Notes: generated by a model from the letters alone, not told the origin. Counted from the stretch's first letter, positions 1 through 9,387 are shown. The stretch: DNA of 64,000 nt from Pseudoxanthomonas helianthi (GCF_017939625.1 NZ_JAGKTC010000003.1:372001-436000), one strand, 5' to 3'. Translations and numbers: made by a program.

Positions 1-1229
1 CCGTGGTCGGCCAGGTGTTGGCCATCGCCTTCGTCCATTTCGGCCTGCGCATCGCCCTGCCGCTGGAGCCGATGCTGTGGGTGCTGGCTGCGCTGGTCGC
101 CTATAACGTCGCCAGCCAGTTCGTGCTGAAGCGGCGCAAGCGGGTCGCCAACCGCGCCCTGCTGCTCGCACTGCTGGTCGACGTGGCCACGCTGACCGCG
201 CAACTGCACTACAGCGGTGGGCTGACCAACCCGTTCGTGTTCCTGTTCCTGTTGCATGTGGTGCTGGGCGCGGTGCTGCTGCGCACGGCGGCGAGCTGGG
301 TCGTCGCCGCCGCGACCACGGGTTGCCTGTTGTGGCTGGCGCTGTATCCGGGGCCGGTCACCGTTGCGACCGACTTGTCGCAGGGGCTCGACTCGCTGTA
401 CGTGCAAGGCCTGGTAATCTGCTTCGCGCTGGTCGCGGTACTGCTGGTGGTGTTCATCACCCGCATCGGCCGGATCCTGCGCGAGCGCGACGCCCGCCTC
501 GCGGCCATGCGCCAGCGCGCCGCCGAAGAAGAACACATCGTGCGCATGGGTTTGCTCGCCTCGGGCGCAGCGCATGAACTGGGCACGCCGCTTTCGACGC
601 TGGCGGTGATCCTCGGCGACTGGCAGCACCTGCCCCACTTCGCCTCCGATCCCGAACTGCTGCAGGACGTGGTGGAGATGCAGGCGCAGGTGCTGCGTTG
701 CAAGGCGATCGTCACCGGCATCCTGCAATCGGCCGGCGAAACCCGCGGCGAAGCGCCGGAACAGGTGCGCCTGCGCGATTTCTTCGACGAGCTGGCCGAG
801 GAATGGCTGAACACGCGTCCGGTGCAGCGATTCGACTATGCGAACCAATGCGCGGAAAATCCGCTGATCGTCTCCGATGCGGGACTGAAGCAGATGATCG
901 CCAACGTGCTGGACAATGCGCTGGAAGCCTCGCCGAAACGCGTGGCGATGAACGTTGCGCTGGCCGAGGGCGACGTCGTGGTCGAAGTCGCCGACCACGG
1001 CCCCGGTTTCGCGCCGGCGATGCTGGCCCAACTGGGCAAGCCCTACCAGTCCAGCAAGGACGAACCCGGCCACGGGCTGGGCCTGTTTCTGTCGGTCAAC
1101 GTCGCCCGCAGCCTGGGCGGCACCTTGACCGCGCGCAATGCCACGCAGGGCGCCGTGGTGACAGTGACCTTGCCGTTGTCGGCGCTGACGCTCGACGGCG
1201 AAGAAGAGGATGCGGACGATGCCGAATGA
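1..1229 (+). CDS. prrB: RegB/PrrB/ActS-type redox sensor histidine kinase (5' end cut by window)
   Basis: Membrane sensor kinase of the RegB/PrrB/ActS family, which reports the redox state of the quinone pool. The reading frame is open from the first bases, so the start probably lies upstream. Counting from the GTG at 3, about six membrane segments fill residues 3-155. The family's quinone-linked GGxxNPF signature is present as GGLTNPF (72-78). The H-box is HELGTPLSTL with His191 as the likely phosphorylation site, followed by the redox-box cysteine Cys233 in VLRCKAI. The ATPase domain has an N-box (NVLDNALEAS) and G-boxes (DHGPGF, GHGLGL). The 3' end overlaps the response-regulator gene. The family call is firm; the signal is inferred from the family. 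Confidence 0.9.
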   Translation, partial: VVGQVLAIAFVHFGLRIALPLEPMLWVLAALVAYNVASQFVLKRRKRVANRALLLALLVDVATLTAQLHYSGGLTNPFVFLFLLHVVLGAVLLRTAASWVVAAATTGCLLWLALYPGPVTVATDLSQGLDSLYVQGLVICFALVAVLLVVFITRIGRILRERDARLAAMRQRAAEEEHIVRMGLLASGAAHELGTPLSTLAVILGDWQHLPHFASDPELLQDVVEMQAQVLRCKAIVTGILQSAGETRGEAPEQVRLRDFFDELAEEWLNTRPVQRFDYANQCAENPLIVSDAGLKQMIANVLDNALEASPKRVAMNVALAEGDVVVEVADHGPGFAPAMLAQLGKPYQSSKDEPGHGLGLFLSVNVARSLGGTLTARNATQGAVVTVTLPLSALTLDGEEEDADDAE

Positions 1230-1761
1230 TGGCGACAAGCGGCTGTTGATCGTCGAGGACGATGCCGCCTTCGCCCGCACGCTGGCGCGCTCGTTCGAGC
1301 GCCGGGGCTACGCGGTTCGCCAAGCCGACGGGCTGGAGGCCCTGCAGTCCTTGCTCGACGAATTCCCACCCACCCACGCCGTCGTCGACTTGAAGCTGGC
1401 CGGCGGCGATTCTGGACTGGCCTGCGTCAAGGCGCTGCACGCGCACGACCCGCAGATGCGCATCGTGGTGCTGACCGGCTACGCCAGCATCGCCACCGCG
1501 GTCGAGGCGATCAAGCTCGGCGCGCGCCATTACTTGGCCAAGCCTTCGAACAGCGACGACATCGAGGAAGCGTTCAAGCGCAACGAGGGCGATGCAGAAG
1601 TCGGCCTGACCGAGCGCAAGACTTCGATCAAGACGCTGGAGTGGGAACGCATCCACGAGACTTTGGCCGAAACCGGCTTCAATATCTCCGAGACCGCGCG
1701 GCGGTTGGGCATGCATCGACGGACGCTTGCCCGCAAGCTGGACAAGCAGCGGATCAAATAG
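1219..1761 (+). CDS. prrA: RegA/PrrA/ActR-type response regulator
   Basis: Two-component response regulator of 180 aa that pairs with the overlapping kinase. The receiver domain has the acidic EDD pocket near residue 14, the phosphoacceptor Asp57 (VVDLKLAGG), Thr86 (VLTGYAS) and Lys108 (LAKPS). The C-terminal Fis-type helix-turn-helix, ISETARRLGMHRRTLARKL, is the hallmark of RegA/PrrA/ActR. I chose the ATG at 1219 because AGAGG lies nine bases before it; an ATG at 1210 is also in frame. In other proteobacteria the family controls respiration, carbon and nitrogen metabolism with oxygen or redox state. Its targets here are unknown, though the convergent neighbour is the succinate dehydrogenase operon. 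Confidence 0.92.
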   Translation: MPNDGDKRLLIVEDDAAFARTLARSFERRGYAVRQADGLEALQSLLDEFPPTHAVVDLKLAGGDSGLACVKALHAHDPQMRIVVLTGYASIATAVEAIKLGARHYLAKPSNSDDIEEAFKRNEGDAEVGLTERKTSIKTLEWERIHETLAETGFNISETARRLGMHRRTLARKLDKQRIK

Positions 1762-1775
1762 CCAGGACCACCCAT

Positions 1776-1847
1776 GTGGGAGCGACGTAAGTCGCGAAGC
1801 TTTTGCATTTCCGTCACCAAAAGCCTCGCGACTTACGTCGCTCCCAC
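1776..1847. repeat. REP-I inverted pair between prrA and sdhB
   Basis: Two 30-base arms face each other with a short spacer and one mismatch. Each starts with GTGGGAGCGAC and contains its own small palindrome (GCGAC GTAA GTCGC). The same element recurs at 34782, 48616, 58696, 61038 and, with altered arms, at 47118 and 63694. It has the architecture of Pseudomonas REP elements: a short head next to an imperfect palindrome. It lies between convergent genes. Confidence 0.85.
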
Positions 1848-1871
1848 GACGAATTTTCTCGCTTGGATAAA

Positions 1872-1898
1872 CAAAAAAGCCCGGCATTGCCGGGCTTC
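1872..1898 (-). terminator. Rho-independent terminator of the sdh operon
   Basis: A GC-rich stem, AAGCCCGGCA/TTGCCGGGCTT, is followed on the minus strand by six T residues. It sits 23 bases past the sdhB stop codon and should end the sdhCDAB transcript. Confidence 0.88.
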
Positions 1899-1920
1899 TT
1901 CGTTGCGTGCGAACCGATGA

Positions 1921-2703
1921 TCAGGCCGTGCGCGCCAGCATCAGCTTCTTGATCTCGGCGATGGCCAGCGCGGGGTTCAAACCCTTCGGGCAGGTCCGCG
2001 CGCAGTTCATGATGGTGTGGCAGCGGTACAGCTTGAACGGATCTTCCAGGTCGTCCAGGCGCGCACCGGTGTCCTCGTCGCGCGAATCGACGATCCAGCG
2101 GTAGGCCTGCAGCAGGATCGCCGGGCCCAGGTAGCGTTCGCCGTTCCACCAGTAGCTGGGGCACGAAGTCGAGCAGCACGCGCACAGGATGCACTCGTAC
2201 AGGCCGTCGATCTTCTTGCGGTCTTCCGGCGACTGCAGGCGTTCGCGGTCTGGCGGCGGCGGGGTCTGGGTGCGGATCCACGGCTTGATCGACGCGTACT
2301 GCGCGTAGAAATGGGTCAGGTCCGGCACCAGGTCCTTGACCACTTCCATGTGCGGCAGCGGATAGATCGGTACCTCGGCCTTCTTGCAGTCGTCGATCGC
2401 CTTGGTGCAGGCCAGCGTGTTGGTGCCATCGATGTTCATCGCGCACGAACCGCAGATGCCTTCGCGGCACGAGCGACGAAAGGTCAGCGTGGGGTCGATC
2501 TCGTTCTTGATCTTGATCAGCGCGTCCAGGACCATCGGGCCGCACTTGTCGAGGTCGATCTCGTAAGTGTCGGTGCGCGGGTTCTGGTCGTCGTCGGGGC
2601 TCCAGCGGTACACCTTGAAGGTGCGCACCTTGGTCGCGCCCTTCGCCGGGAAATGCTTGCCCGGCTGGACCTTCGAGTTCTTCGGGAGGGTGAATTCGGC
2701 CAT
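1921..2703 (-). CDS. sdhB: Succinate dehydrogenase iron-sulfur subunit
   Basis: Iron-sulfur subunit of complex II (260 aa). It carries electrons from the FAD of SdhA to ubiquinone at the membrane anchor. The N-terminal ferredoxin domain has the [2Fe-2S] cysteines in CREGICGSC and a later Cys in TLACTKA. The C-terminal domain holds the remaining cluster ligands in [12 protein letters not shown] and [14 protein letters not shown]. It is the last gene of the sdhCDAB operon, 18 bases after sdhA and followed by a strong terminator. Length and motifs are standard for the family. Confidence 0.97.
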   Translation of the reverse strand: MAEFTLPKNSKVQPGKHFPAKGATKVRTFKVYRWSPDDDQNPRTDTYEIDLDKCGPMVLDALIKIKNEIDPTLTFRRSCREGICGSCAMNIDGTNTLACTKAIDDCKKAEVPIYPLPHMEVVKDLVPDLTHFYAQYASIKPWIRTQTPPPPDRERLQSPEDRKKIDGLYECILCACCSTSCPSYWWNGERYLGPAILLQAYRWIVDSRDEDTGARLDDLEDPFKLYRCHTIMNCARTCPKGLNPALAIAEIKKLMLARTA

Positions 2704-2721
2704 GGTCGGTTCTCTCCCGGA

Positions 2722-4512
2722 TCAGTAGACGCGCGGCTTCGGCGGCACCACGGCCACGTCGTCGGTGAGCGTGTACATGTGCACCGGGCGGTAGTCGAAG
2801 CTGCAAGTGCCCTTGTCGTCGACGCTGACCAGGGTGTGTTTCTGCCAGTTGGCATCGTCGCGGTCGGGGTAATCCTCGCGCGCGTGGGCGCCGCGGCTTT
2901 CGTGGCGCTGTTCGGCGGAGTTGATCGTCGCCACCGCGTTGAGCAGCAGGTTGTTCAGCTCGTAGGTTTCGATCAGGTCCGAGTTCCACACCAGCGAACG
3001 ATCGGAGACCTTGACGTCCTCGAAGCTGGCGAAGATGTCGGCCATCTTCGTGCAGCCTTCCTGCAGCGATTTCTCGGTGCGGAACACCGCCGCGTCGGAT
3101 TGCATGGTGCGCTGCATGCGGTCGCGGATCACCGCGGTCGGCGTGCCGCCGTTGGCATTGCGCAGCTTGTCCAGCAGGCCCAGCGCCTTGTCGCAGGCAT
3201 CGGCCGCCAACGGCTTGTGCGGCGCGTTCGGCTTGATCGTCTCGGCGCAGCGGTTGGCCACCGCGCGGCCGAACACGACCAGGTCGAGCAGCGAGTTCGA
3301 GCCCAGGCGATTGGCGCCGTGCACCGACACGCAGGCGGCCTCGCCGATCGCGTACAGGCCCGGCACCACCGCATCCGGGTCGTCGCCGACCTTGCGCACC
3401 ACTTCGCCGTGGTAGTTGGTGGGGATGCCGCCCATGTTGTAGTGCACGGTCGGCAGCACCGGGATCGGCTGCTTGGTCACGTCGACGCCGGCGAAGATGC
3501 GCGCGCTTTCGGCGATGCCCGGCAGCTTCTCGTGGATCACTTCCGGGCCGAGGTGGGTCAGGTCGAGCAGGATGTGGTCCTTGTGCTCGCCGACGCCACG
3601 GCCTTCGCGGATCTCGATGGTCATCGAACGCGACACCACGTCGCGCGAAGCCAGGTCCTTGTAGTGCGGGGCGTAGCGCTCCATGAAGCGCTCGCCGTTG
3701 CTGTTGCGCAGGATGCCGCCTTCGCCGCGCACGCCTTCGGTGATCAGGCAGCCGGCGCCGTAGATGCCGGTCGGATGGAACTGCACGAATTCCATGTCCT
3801 GCATCGGCAGGCCGGCGCGCATCACCAGGCCGCCACCGTCGCCGGTGCAGGTGTGGGCGGAAGTCGCGGAGAAGTACGCGCGGCCGTAGCCGCCGGTGGC
3901 CAGCACCACGCCCTGGGCGCGGAACAGGTGCAGCGTGCCTTCGGCCATGTCCAGGGCCAGCACGCCGCGGCACACGCCTTCTTCGTCGAAGATCAGGTCG
4001 AGCGCGAAGTACTCGATCATGAAGCGCGCGTCGTGCTTGAGCGATTGCTGGTACAGCGTGTGCAGCATCGCGTGGCCGGTGCGGTCGGCGGCGGCGCAGG
4101 TGCGTTGCGCCGGCGGGCCCTCGCCGTATTCGGTGGTCATGCCGCCGAACGGGCGCTGGTAGATCTTGCCTTCCTCGGTGCGCGAGAACGGCACGCCGTA
4201 GTGCTCGAGCTCGATGATCGCCGGGATCGCTTCGCGGCACATGTATTCGATCGCGTCCTGGTCGCCCAGCCAGTCCGAACCCTTGATGGTGTCGAAGAAG
4301 TGGAAGCGCCAGTCGTCCTTGCCCATGTTGCCCAGCGCAGCCGAGATGCCGCCCTGCGCCGCCACGGTATGCGAGCGGGTCGGGAACACCTTGGTCAGGC
4401 ACACGGTCTGCAGGCCCTTGGCCGCCAGGCCGAAGGTCGCGCGCAGGCCCGCGCCGCCGGCGCCGACCACGACCATGTCGTACTTGTGTTCGGTGATCTT
4501 GTATGCCGACAT
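2722..4512 (-). CDS. sdhA: Succinate dehydrogenase flavoprotein subunit
   Basis: Catalytic flavoprotein of complex II (596 aa), which oxidises succinate to fumarate. The N-terminal Rossmann motif is [11 protein letters not shown]. The covalent-FAD histidine lies in [10 protein letters not shown]. The substrate and active-site regions include HPTGIYG and the arginine-containing [14 protein letters not shown]. The start at 4512 ([13 protein letters not shown]) matches the usual SdhA N-terminus; it lies four bases after the sdhD stop, with GGGGAA as a possible ribosome site inside the end of sdhD. A longer in-frame extension to 4533 is unlikely. Confidence 0.97.
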   Translation of the reverse strand: MSAYKITEHKYDMVVVGAGGAGLRATFGLAAKGLQTVCLTKVFPTRSHTVAAQGGISAALGNMGKDDWRFHFFDTIKGSDWLGDQDAIEYMCREAIPAIIELEHYGVPFSRTEEGKIYQRPFGGMTTEYGEGPPAQRTCAAADRTGHAMLHTLYQQSLKHDARFMIEYFALDLIFDEEGVCRGVLALDMAEGTLHLFRAQGVVLATGGYGRAYFSATSAHTCTGDGGGLVMRAGLPMQDMEFVQFHPTGIYGAGCLITEGVRGEGGILRNSNGERFMERYAPHYKDLASRDVVSRSMTIEIREGRGVGEHKDHILLDLTHLGPEVIHEKLPGIAESARIFAGVDVTKQPIPVLPTVHYNMGGIPTNYHGEVVRKVGDDPDAVVPGLYAIGEAACVSVHGANRLGSNSLLDLVVFGRAVANRCAETIKPNAPHKPLAADACDKALGLLDKLRNANGGTPTAVIRDRMQRTMQSDAAVFRTEKSLQEGCTKMADIFASFEDVKVSDRSLVWNSDLIETYELNNLLLNAVATINSAEQRHESRGAHAREDYPDRDDANWQKHTLVSVDDKGTCSFDYRPVHMYTLTDDVAVVPPKPRVY

Positions 4513-4516
4513 CGGA

Positions 4517-4912
4517 TCAGTTCCCCAACGCAATGATGACCACGGCGAACACGCTGGCCAGCGCGCCGAGGATGCAGACGAAACGCACGGCGATCTGGGC
4601 CAGCACGGCCAGGCCCGCGCTGTGCACGTAATCTTCGATGATCACCTGCAGGCCCAGCTGGGCGTGCCAGAACATCGCCGCCAGGAAGGCGATCAGCAGG
4701 GTCGCGTTCCATGGCCGGGCCACCGCATCGCTGGCGGTGAGGTAATCGGCCTGCATCAGGCCGACGACGAACCAGACGAACCAGCAAGAGAGGAAGACCA
4801 GCGCGATCGCGGTGATCCGCTGCACGGCGAAATGGTGCACGCCGGTCTTGGCCGAACCCAGGCCGCGCGCGACCTTCAGCGGAGTGCGGAACTTGTCGTT
4901 GTTGGCGCTCAC
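4517..4912 (-). CDS. sdhD: Succinate dehydrogenase membrane anchor subunit SdhD
   Basis: Hydrophobic 131-aa anchor subunit with three membrane segments, forming the quinone/heme-b site of complex II together with SdhC. The family pattern HxxxGxxxIIEDY is visible as [16 protein letters not shown]. Translation should begin at GTG 4912 ([13 protein letters not shown]), whose GTGA overlaps the TGA stop of sdhC by four bases, implying translational coupling. Confidence 0.9.
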   Translation of the reverse strand: MSANNDKFRTPLKVARGLGSAKTGVHHFAVQRITAIALVFLSCWFVWFVVGLMQADYLTASDAVARPWNATLLIAFLAAMFWHAQLGLQVIIEDYVHSAGLAVLAQIAVRFVCILGALASVFAVVIIALGN

Positions 4913-5304
4913 GACAGGCCTCCCTGCGCGGCGACCGCGCCCCAGATGATGGCGGTCAGCACCACGCTGCCGATGATCGAAATCCAGCTGTTGCGGACGA
5001 AGGCCGGGATGCTGAAGCCGTAGCCGGCGTCCTGCAGCAGGTGGCGGATGCCGTTGACCAGGTGGTATGCGAAGGACCAGGTCCAGCCGATCAGCACGAT
5101 CCGGCCCAGCCACGATCCCGCGCAGGCCCGCACGCAGTCCCAGGCCTCCGGGCCGGTGACCATCGCCAGCAATGCGGCGGCGATCAGCAAGGCGCCGACG
5201 GAGAGGATGATCCCGGTCGCGCGGTGGATGATGGAGGTGACCATCTGGGCCTGCCAGCGGTACACCTGCATGTGCGGGGAAAGCGGACGTGGACGGCTCG
5301 CCAT
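4909..5304 (-). CDS. sdhC: Succinate dehydrogenase cytochrome b556 subunit SdhC
   Basis: Membrane subunit of complex II (131 aa, three transmembrane helices). It begins with RPLSPHMQVYRW, typical of SdhC. Conserved histidines lie in SIIHRATG, and the heme-ligand region reads HLVNGIRHLLQD. The start at 5304 is the only ATG that gives the family N-terminus. It is co-directional with the SDHAF4-like gene 74 bases upstream and overlaps sdhD by four bases. Confidence 0.93.
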   Translation of the reverse strand: MASRPRPLSPHMQVYRWQAQMVTSIIHRATGIILSVGALLIAAALLAMVTGPEAWDCVRACAGSWLGRIVLIGWTWSFAYHLVNGIRHLLQDAGYGFSIPAFVRNSWISIIGSVVLTAIIWGAVAAQGGLS

Positions 5305-5378
5305 GCGCTGCTCGTTGTCTCGGCTGTGCGGGTCAGGCCGAATGCTTCTGCCTGCCTCGCGTGGCTGGGTGACGCTGC

Positions 5379-5561
5379 TCAGAAGTCGATGCAGCGTCCG
5401 TTCTTTTCCCAATCGCCGTAACGCGTCGGCTCGGGGCCGTCGCGTCCGCCCAGCTCCCTGGGCAGGCACGTTTCCTTCGGCACATCGCCTTCGACGGGCT
5501 TCTGCGTTGCAGGAACGGCGTCGACGGAATGCTCGGAGACGGGAGGTGTTTCGCCTATCAT
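5379..5561 (-). CDS. SDHAF4-type succinate dehydrogenase assembly factor (DUF1674)
   Basis: A 60-aa protein whose C-terminal third, RELGGRDGPEPTRYGDWEKN followed by GRCIDF, is the DUF1674/SDHAF4 signature. In eukaryotes SDHAF4 protects and delivers flavinylated SdhA during complex II assembly. The first 35 residues are low-complexity and poorly conserved, as usual for the family. It lies directly upstream of sdhC on the same strand, which supports a complex II role. The ATG at 5561 is preferred over an in-frame GTG at 5579. The function in bacteria is inferred from the family. Confidence 0.85.
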   Translation of the reverse strand: MIGETPPVSEHSVDAVPATQKPVEGDVPKETCLPRELGGRDGPEPTRYGDWEKNGRCIDF

Positions 5562-5600
5562 GATGATCTCGCAACGCACAAAATTTTAATCCCCGCCCCC

Positions 5601-6464
5601 GTGGCTGACAACCTGCCCCTGCCGGAACCCGCTTTTTTCGCCCTGCCCGACCATACGCTGGTCGGCCTGCACGGCACGGAAGCCGCGGCTTTCGCCCAGG
5701 CGCAATTCGCCAACGATGTCTCGCAACTCGCCAGCGGCCAGTGGCAATGGAACGCGTGGCTGACGCCCAAGGGCCGGGTGATCGCACTGTTCGCACTGCT
5801 CAGGCGCGCCGACGACGACTTCCTGCTGCTGGCGCCGGATTACCCCGCCGAGGTGCTGGCGGCGCAGCTGGCGCGCTTCGTCTTCAGACGAAAGTTGAAG
5901 ATCGCCGCCCGCCCCGACCTGCATGTCAGCGGCAGTTTCTCCAGGCCCATGGCGGCACGCGGCGCGCAGGCGGCATCCGACGGCGAATCGCTCGAGCTGG
6001 ATTTCGGCGCCGACGGCGGCCCGCGCACGTTGCGCATCGACACGACGCGGGCCGCCGAAGACGCGCAGGCACAAGCGCGCTGGTTCGCCTTCGACCTGCT
6101 TCATGGCCTGCCGCGCCTGCCGGAATCGCAGCGCGAGCAATGGACCCCGCAACAGCTGTCGCTGGAACGGCTGCCGGCCTTCAGCGTGAAGAAAGGCTGT
6201 TATCCGGGCCAGGAAATCGTCGCCCGCACCCACTTCCTCGGCAAGGCCAAGCGCGGGCTGGTGGCGTTGGGTGCTGCCGCGCCGATTCCCACCGATGCGG
6301 AAATCGAACTCGACGGTTCGCCCATCGGCAAGATCGTGGCCGCTTCACCGGGCGAACCGTACCTCGCGCTGGCGGTGTTGCCGCTGGAGCACGCGGCTGG
6401 CGCGCTTGGCGCCGCCGGGCTCGGTTTGAACGACATCGGCCTGCGCGACGGCCTGACGCGCTGA
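5601..6464 (+). CDS. ygfZ: tRNA-modifying/iron-sulfur protein YgfZ (folate-binding)
   Basis: YgfZ/GcvT-like folate-binding protein, 287 aa. The diagnostic motif K-x-GCYxGQE appears as KKGCYPGQEIVARTHF. In E. coli YgfZ supports the synthesis or repair of certain Fe-S enzymes, including succinate dehydrogenase and MiaB. The likely start is GTG 5601 (MADNLPLPEP); an upstream in-frame ATG at 5529 would run into the divergent SDHAF4 gene. Only 39 bases separate the two genes, so they share a promoter region. Confidence 0.9.
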   Translation: MADNLPLPEPAFFALPDHTLVGLHGTEAAAFAQAQFANDVSQLASGQWQWNAWLTPKGRVIALFALLRRADDDFLLLAPDYPAEVLAAQLARFVFRRKLKIAARPDLHVSGSFSRPMAARGAQAASDGESLELDFGADGGPRTLRIDTTRAAEDAQAQARWFAFDLLHGLPRLPESQREQWTPQQLSLERLPAFSVKKGCYPGQEIVARTHFLGKAKRGLVALGAAAPIPTDAEIELDGSPIGKIVAASPGEPYLALAVLPLEHAAGALGAAGLGLNDIGLRDGLTR

Positions 6465-6467
6465 GCG

Positions 6468-7019
6468 TCAGGCTGGCCTGCGTATCCAGGCCTCGAAGCG
6501 ATCGAGGAAACCCTGCAGGAACTTGCGGGTGCGCTCGTCCGCGATGTTGCCCTCGGCGTCGATCAGCCCTTCCTTGAACTGCAGCGCGATTTCGGGCTGC
6601 GGCAATACGGCCACGTTGACCGCCGACAGCACGTTGCGCAGGTGCTGCTGCGCGGAAACCGTGCCGTGCGCGCCCTGGGAAGTACCGATCACCGCTGCGT
6701 ACTTGCCGGCGAACGAGTTCTTCCCGGCCGGCCGCGAGCCGGTGTCGATGGCGTTCTTCAGCACACCCGGAACCGAGCGGTTGTATTCGGGCGTGACGAT
6801 CAGCAATGCGTCCGCCGCTTCGATCTGCTGCTTGAAAGCCAGACCGGCAGCCGGGAAATCCGCATCCTGGTCCTGGTTGTACAGCGGGAGTCCGCCGATA
6901 CCGGCTTCGGTGAATTCGAAACGATCTCCGGCCAGTTTTTCCACCGCGCCCGCGAGCTGTCGGTTGAACGAATCCTTGCGCAGGCTGCCGATGACGACTG
7001 CGATCTTGGGTTTGCTCAT
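6468..7019 (-). CDS. NADPH-dependent FMN reductase (ChrR/SsuE-like flavodoxin fold)
   Basis: Flavodoxin-fold oxidoreductase of 183 aa in the NADPH-dependent FMN reductase family (quinone/azo/chromate-reductase type). The FMN phosphate loop is GSLRKDSFNRQL near the N-terminus, the flavin ring contact is TPEYNRSVPGVLKNAID, and GTSQGAHGT follows. Such enzymes usually reduce quinones by two electrons. The substrate cannot be told from sequence. It converges on ygfZ with a three-base gap. Confidence 0.85.
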   Translation of the reverse strand: MSKPKIAVVIGSLRKDSFNRQLAGAVEKLAGDRFEFTEAGIGGLPLYNQDQDADFPAAGLAFKQQIEAADALLIVTPEYNRSVPGVLKNAIDTGSRPAGKNSFAGKYAAVIGTSQGAHGTVSAQQHLRNVLSAVNVAVLPQPEIALQFKEGLIDAEGNIADERTRKFLQGFLDRFEAWIRRPA

Positions 7020-7105
7020 GGCTTTGCCCTTCTCGAATGCGATGGCCTTCGAGCATAGCAGCCGCAGGCGCGCACTGAAGTGCGCTCCTGCCTTCGATGG
7101 CGGGT

Positions 7106-9376
7106 TCAGGCCAGGTTGTCGGCCGCCGCGACGATGTCCTCGTCGCCCGGCAATACCAGGAACGCAGCGCCGGCCAGCGGCGTGTAGGTATCGGCGCCGA
7201 CCACGCGCCGGAACGGGCGCGCCGCATAGCCGCCCTCGGCGATAGCGGTGATCACGCCCTCGCCCACGCCGGCCGAATGGCGGCCTTCGTCGACGATCAG
7301 GATGCGTTTGGCCGATTTCGCCTGTTCGACGATGAACTTTTCGTTCAACGGCACCAGCCAGCGCAGATCGACCACACGCACTTTCCAGCCATGCTTCGCT
7401 TCGATGGTGCGGGCTGCGCGCAAGCTCATCGGCACGCCGTTGCCATAGGTGAAGACGACCAGGTCGTCGGCCCCTTCGTTGTAGATCCGCCCCTCCCCCA
7501 ATGGCATTGCCTCGTCCGGCGCAGGGTATTCGGTCAACCACTGGCCATCGCCCGCTTCGTACAGGTCCTTGGTCATGTACAGCGCGATCGGTTCGAGGAA
7601 CGCGGTGACGCGCCCGTCGACCTTGGCCAGCGCGGCCAGCGTGCGCAGCATCGTCGCCGCATCGTCCCCGCGCGACGGACAGCCCACGACCAGTCCCGGG
7701 ATGTCGCGCAGCGCGGTGATCGAGTTGTCGTTGTGGAAATGTCCACCGAAACCGCGCTGGTAGCCCAGGCCGGCGATGCGCACGACCATCGGGTTGCGGT
7801 ACTGGTTGTTGCTGAAGAACTGCAGGCTGGCCGCTTCGCCGCGGATCTGGTCGCAGGCGTTGTGGAAATACGCGAGGTACTGGATTTCCGGCAGCGGCAG
7901 CATGCCCATGTTGGCGTAGCCCTGGGCCAGCCCGAGGATCATCGTCTCGTCCAGCAACGTGTTGAACACGCGGCTGCCCTTGAACGCTTTATGCAAGCCC
8001 TTGGTCACGGTGTACACGCCACCCTTCTGCGCCACGTCCTCGCCGAACAGCAGCGTCTCCGGGTACTTGCAGAACAGGTCGTGCAGCGCGTTGTTGATCT
8101 GGATGGCCAGATGGCGCGGCGCCTGTTTCTCGGGCAGTTTGTCCTCGCCACCGAACGCGGCGACGCGCTTGTCGTGCTCCGGCGCGCGTGCGGCTTCCTT
8201 CGCCACTTCCTTCGGCGAATACGGCGCCAGCGGCGCCATCACCTCGTCCAGCGTGGCGATCTTCGGCCGGCGGTCGGCTTCCTCGGCAGCGGCGAAGCAG
8301 CGTTTGCGGATGCCTTCGTACAGCGCCAGCAGCTCTTCCTTCGAATACAGGCCCGACTCCAGCGCGATGGCCGCGCTGCGCAGCAGCGGGTCGCCGGCTT
8401 CGACCGCGCACAGTTCCTCGATGGAGCGCCATTCGATCTCGAAGTCGGTGCCGGCGTGGCCCATGATCCGGGTCGTGCGCAGGTGCAGGAAGGTCGGCCG
8501 GCGCGTGCGGCGGCAGTGTTCCACCGCCGCCTGTACCTGGCCGTAGCCATTGGCCAGGTCGAGACCATCGGCATGGAAATAGTCCAGGTCGGCGCGGTCG
8601 CGGAAATTGCGCCCGATCCAGCCATCCGGCGTCTTCACCGAGATGCCGATGCCATTGTCTTCGCAGACGAACAACACCGGCGCGGGCAGCTTCTGGTAAG
8701 CCGTCCATGCCGCGGTGTTGAACGCAGTCTGCGCGGTGGCGTGGTTGCTGGACGCGTCGCCGAACGAACAGATCGCGATGCTGTCTTCGGGGATAGGCAA
8801 GGCATGGCCTATGCGCCGCGCCTGCTCGATGGCGACGGCCGTGCCCAGCGCCTTGGGCAGGTGCGAGGCGATGGTCGAAGTCTGCGGCAGCACCCACAAC
8901 GGCTTGCTGCCCCAGACCTTGTGGCGACCACCGGAAGCCGGATCTTCCGCGCTGGCCGCGAACGACAACGCCGAATCCATCACCGGATCCATGCCGGGCA
9001 GCTTGCGGAAGCGCTCGGCCATGAAGCCGCCGCTACGGTAATGCAGGAAGGCCGGGTCGGTATGGCGGGTCAGCCGCGCGACCATCGCGTTGCCTTCGTG
9101 GCCCGAGGAACCGATGGTGTAGAAGACCTTGTTCTGCACGCGCAGCACGCGCGCCATCAGGTCGAGGTGGCGCGAGACCAGCTGCGATTCCAGCAGCTCG
9201 GCGAAGCCGCGCGCGTCCAGCGCGCTGCCGGTGAGCACCGCGGCGTTGTCCGCCGGCCTGGCGCCGACCGGTCCGTTCCACGCCTGCACGAATTCGACGA
9301 AGTTGCGGTCGCAGATTTCGGCGCGGTTGAGCCCCTTCATGCGGGCCGGGATCGGATTCGGAACGGTGGCGAACAT
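7106..9376 (-). CDS. Branched-chain 2-oxoacid dehydrogenase E1, alpha and beta fused
   Basis: A 756-aa thiamine-diphosphate enzyme joining the alpha and beta chains of 2-oxoisovalerate dehydrogenase E1, which decarboxylates branched 2-oxoacids in leucine, isoleucine and valine breakdown and supplies branched acyl-CoA primers. The alpha half contains GHEGNAMVARL and a ThDP/Mg motif, SFGDASSNHA...CEDNGIGIS. The beta half starts near residue 360 with LLFGEDVAQKGGVYTVTKGL and continues with LPEIQYLAYF and GGHFHNDNS. I chose ATG 9376 (MFATVPNP) because a longer frame would read through a palindromic repeat at 9388. No E2 or E3 gene is in the window. Confidence 0.88.
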   Translation of the reverse strand: MFATVPNPIPARMKGLNRAEICDRNFVEFVQAWNGPVGARPADNAAVLTGSALDARGFAELLESQLVSRHLDLMARVLRVQNKVFYTIGSSGHEGNAMVARLTRHTDPAFLHYRSGGFMAERFRKLPGMDPVMDSALSFAASAEDPASGGRHKVWGSKPLWVLPQTSTIASHLPKALGTAVAIEQARRIGHALPIPEDSIAICSFGDASSNHATAQTAFNTAAWTAYQKLPAPVLFVCEDNGIGISVKTPDGWIGRNFRDRADLDYFHADGLDLANGYGQVQAAVEHCRRTRRPTFLHLRTTRIMGHAGTDFEIEWRSIEELCAVEAGDPLLRSAAIALESGLYSKEELLALYEGIRKRCFAAAEEADRRPKIATLDEVMAPLAPYSPKEVAKEAARAPEHDKRVAAFGGEDKLPEKQAPRHLAIQINNALHDLFCKYPETLLFGEDVAQKGGVYTVTKGLHKAFKGSRVFNTLLDETMILGLAQGYANMGMLPLPEIQYLAYFHNACDQIRGEAASLQFFSNNQYRNPMVVRIAGLGYQRGFGGHFHNDNSITALRDIPGLVVGCPSRGDDAATMLRTLAALAKVDGRVTAFLEPIALYMTKDLYEAGDGQWLTEYPAPDEAMPLGEGRIYNEGADDLVVFTYGNGVPMSLRAARTIEAKHGWKVRVVDLRWLVPLNEKFIVEQAKSAKRILIVDEGRHSAGVGEGVITAIAEGGYAARPFRRVVGADTYTPLAGAAFLVLPGDEDIVAAADNLA

Positions 9377-9387
9377 TTGGTATCTCG

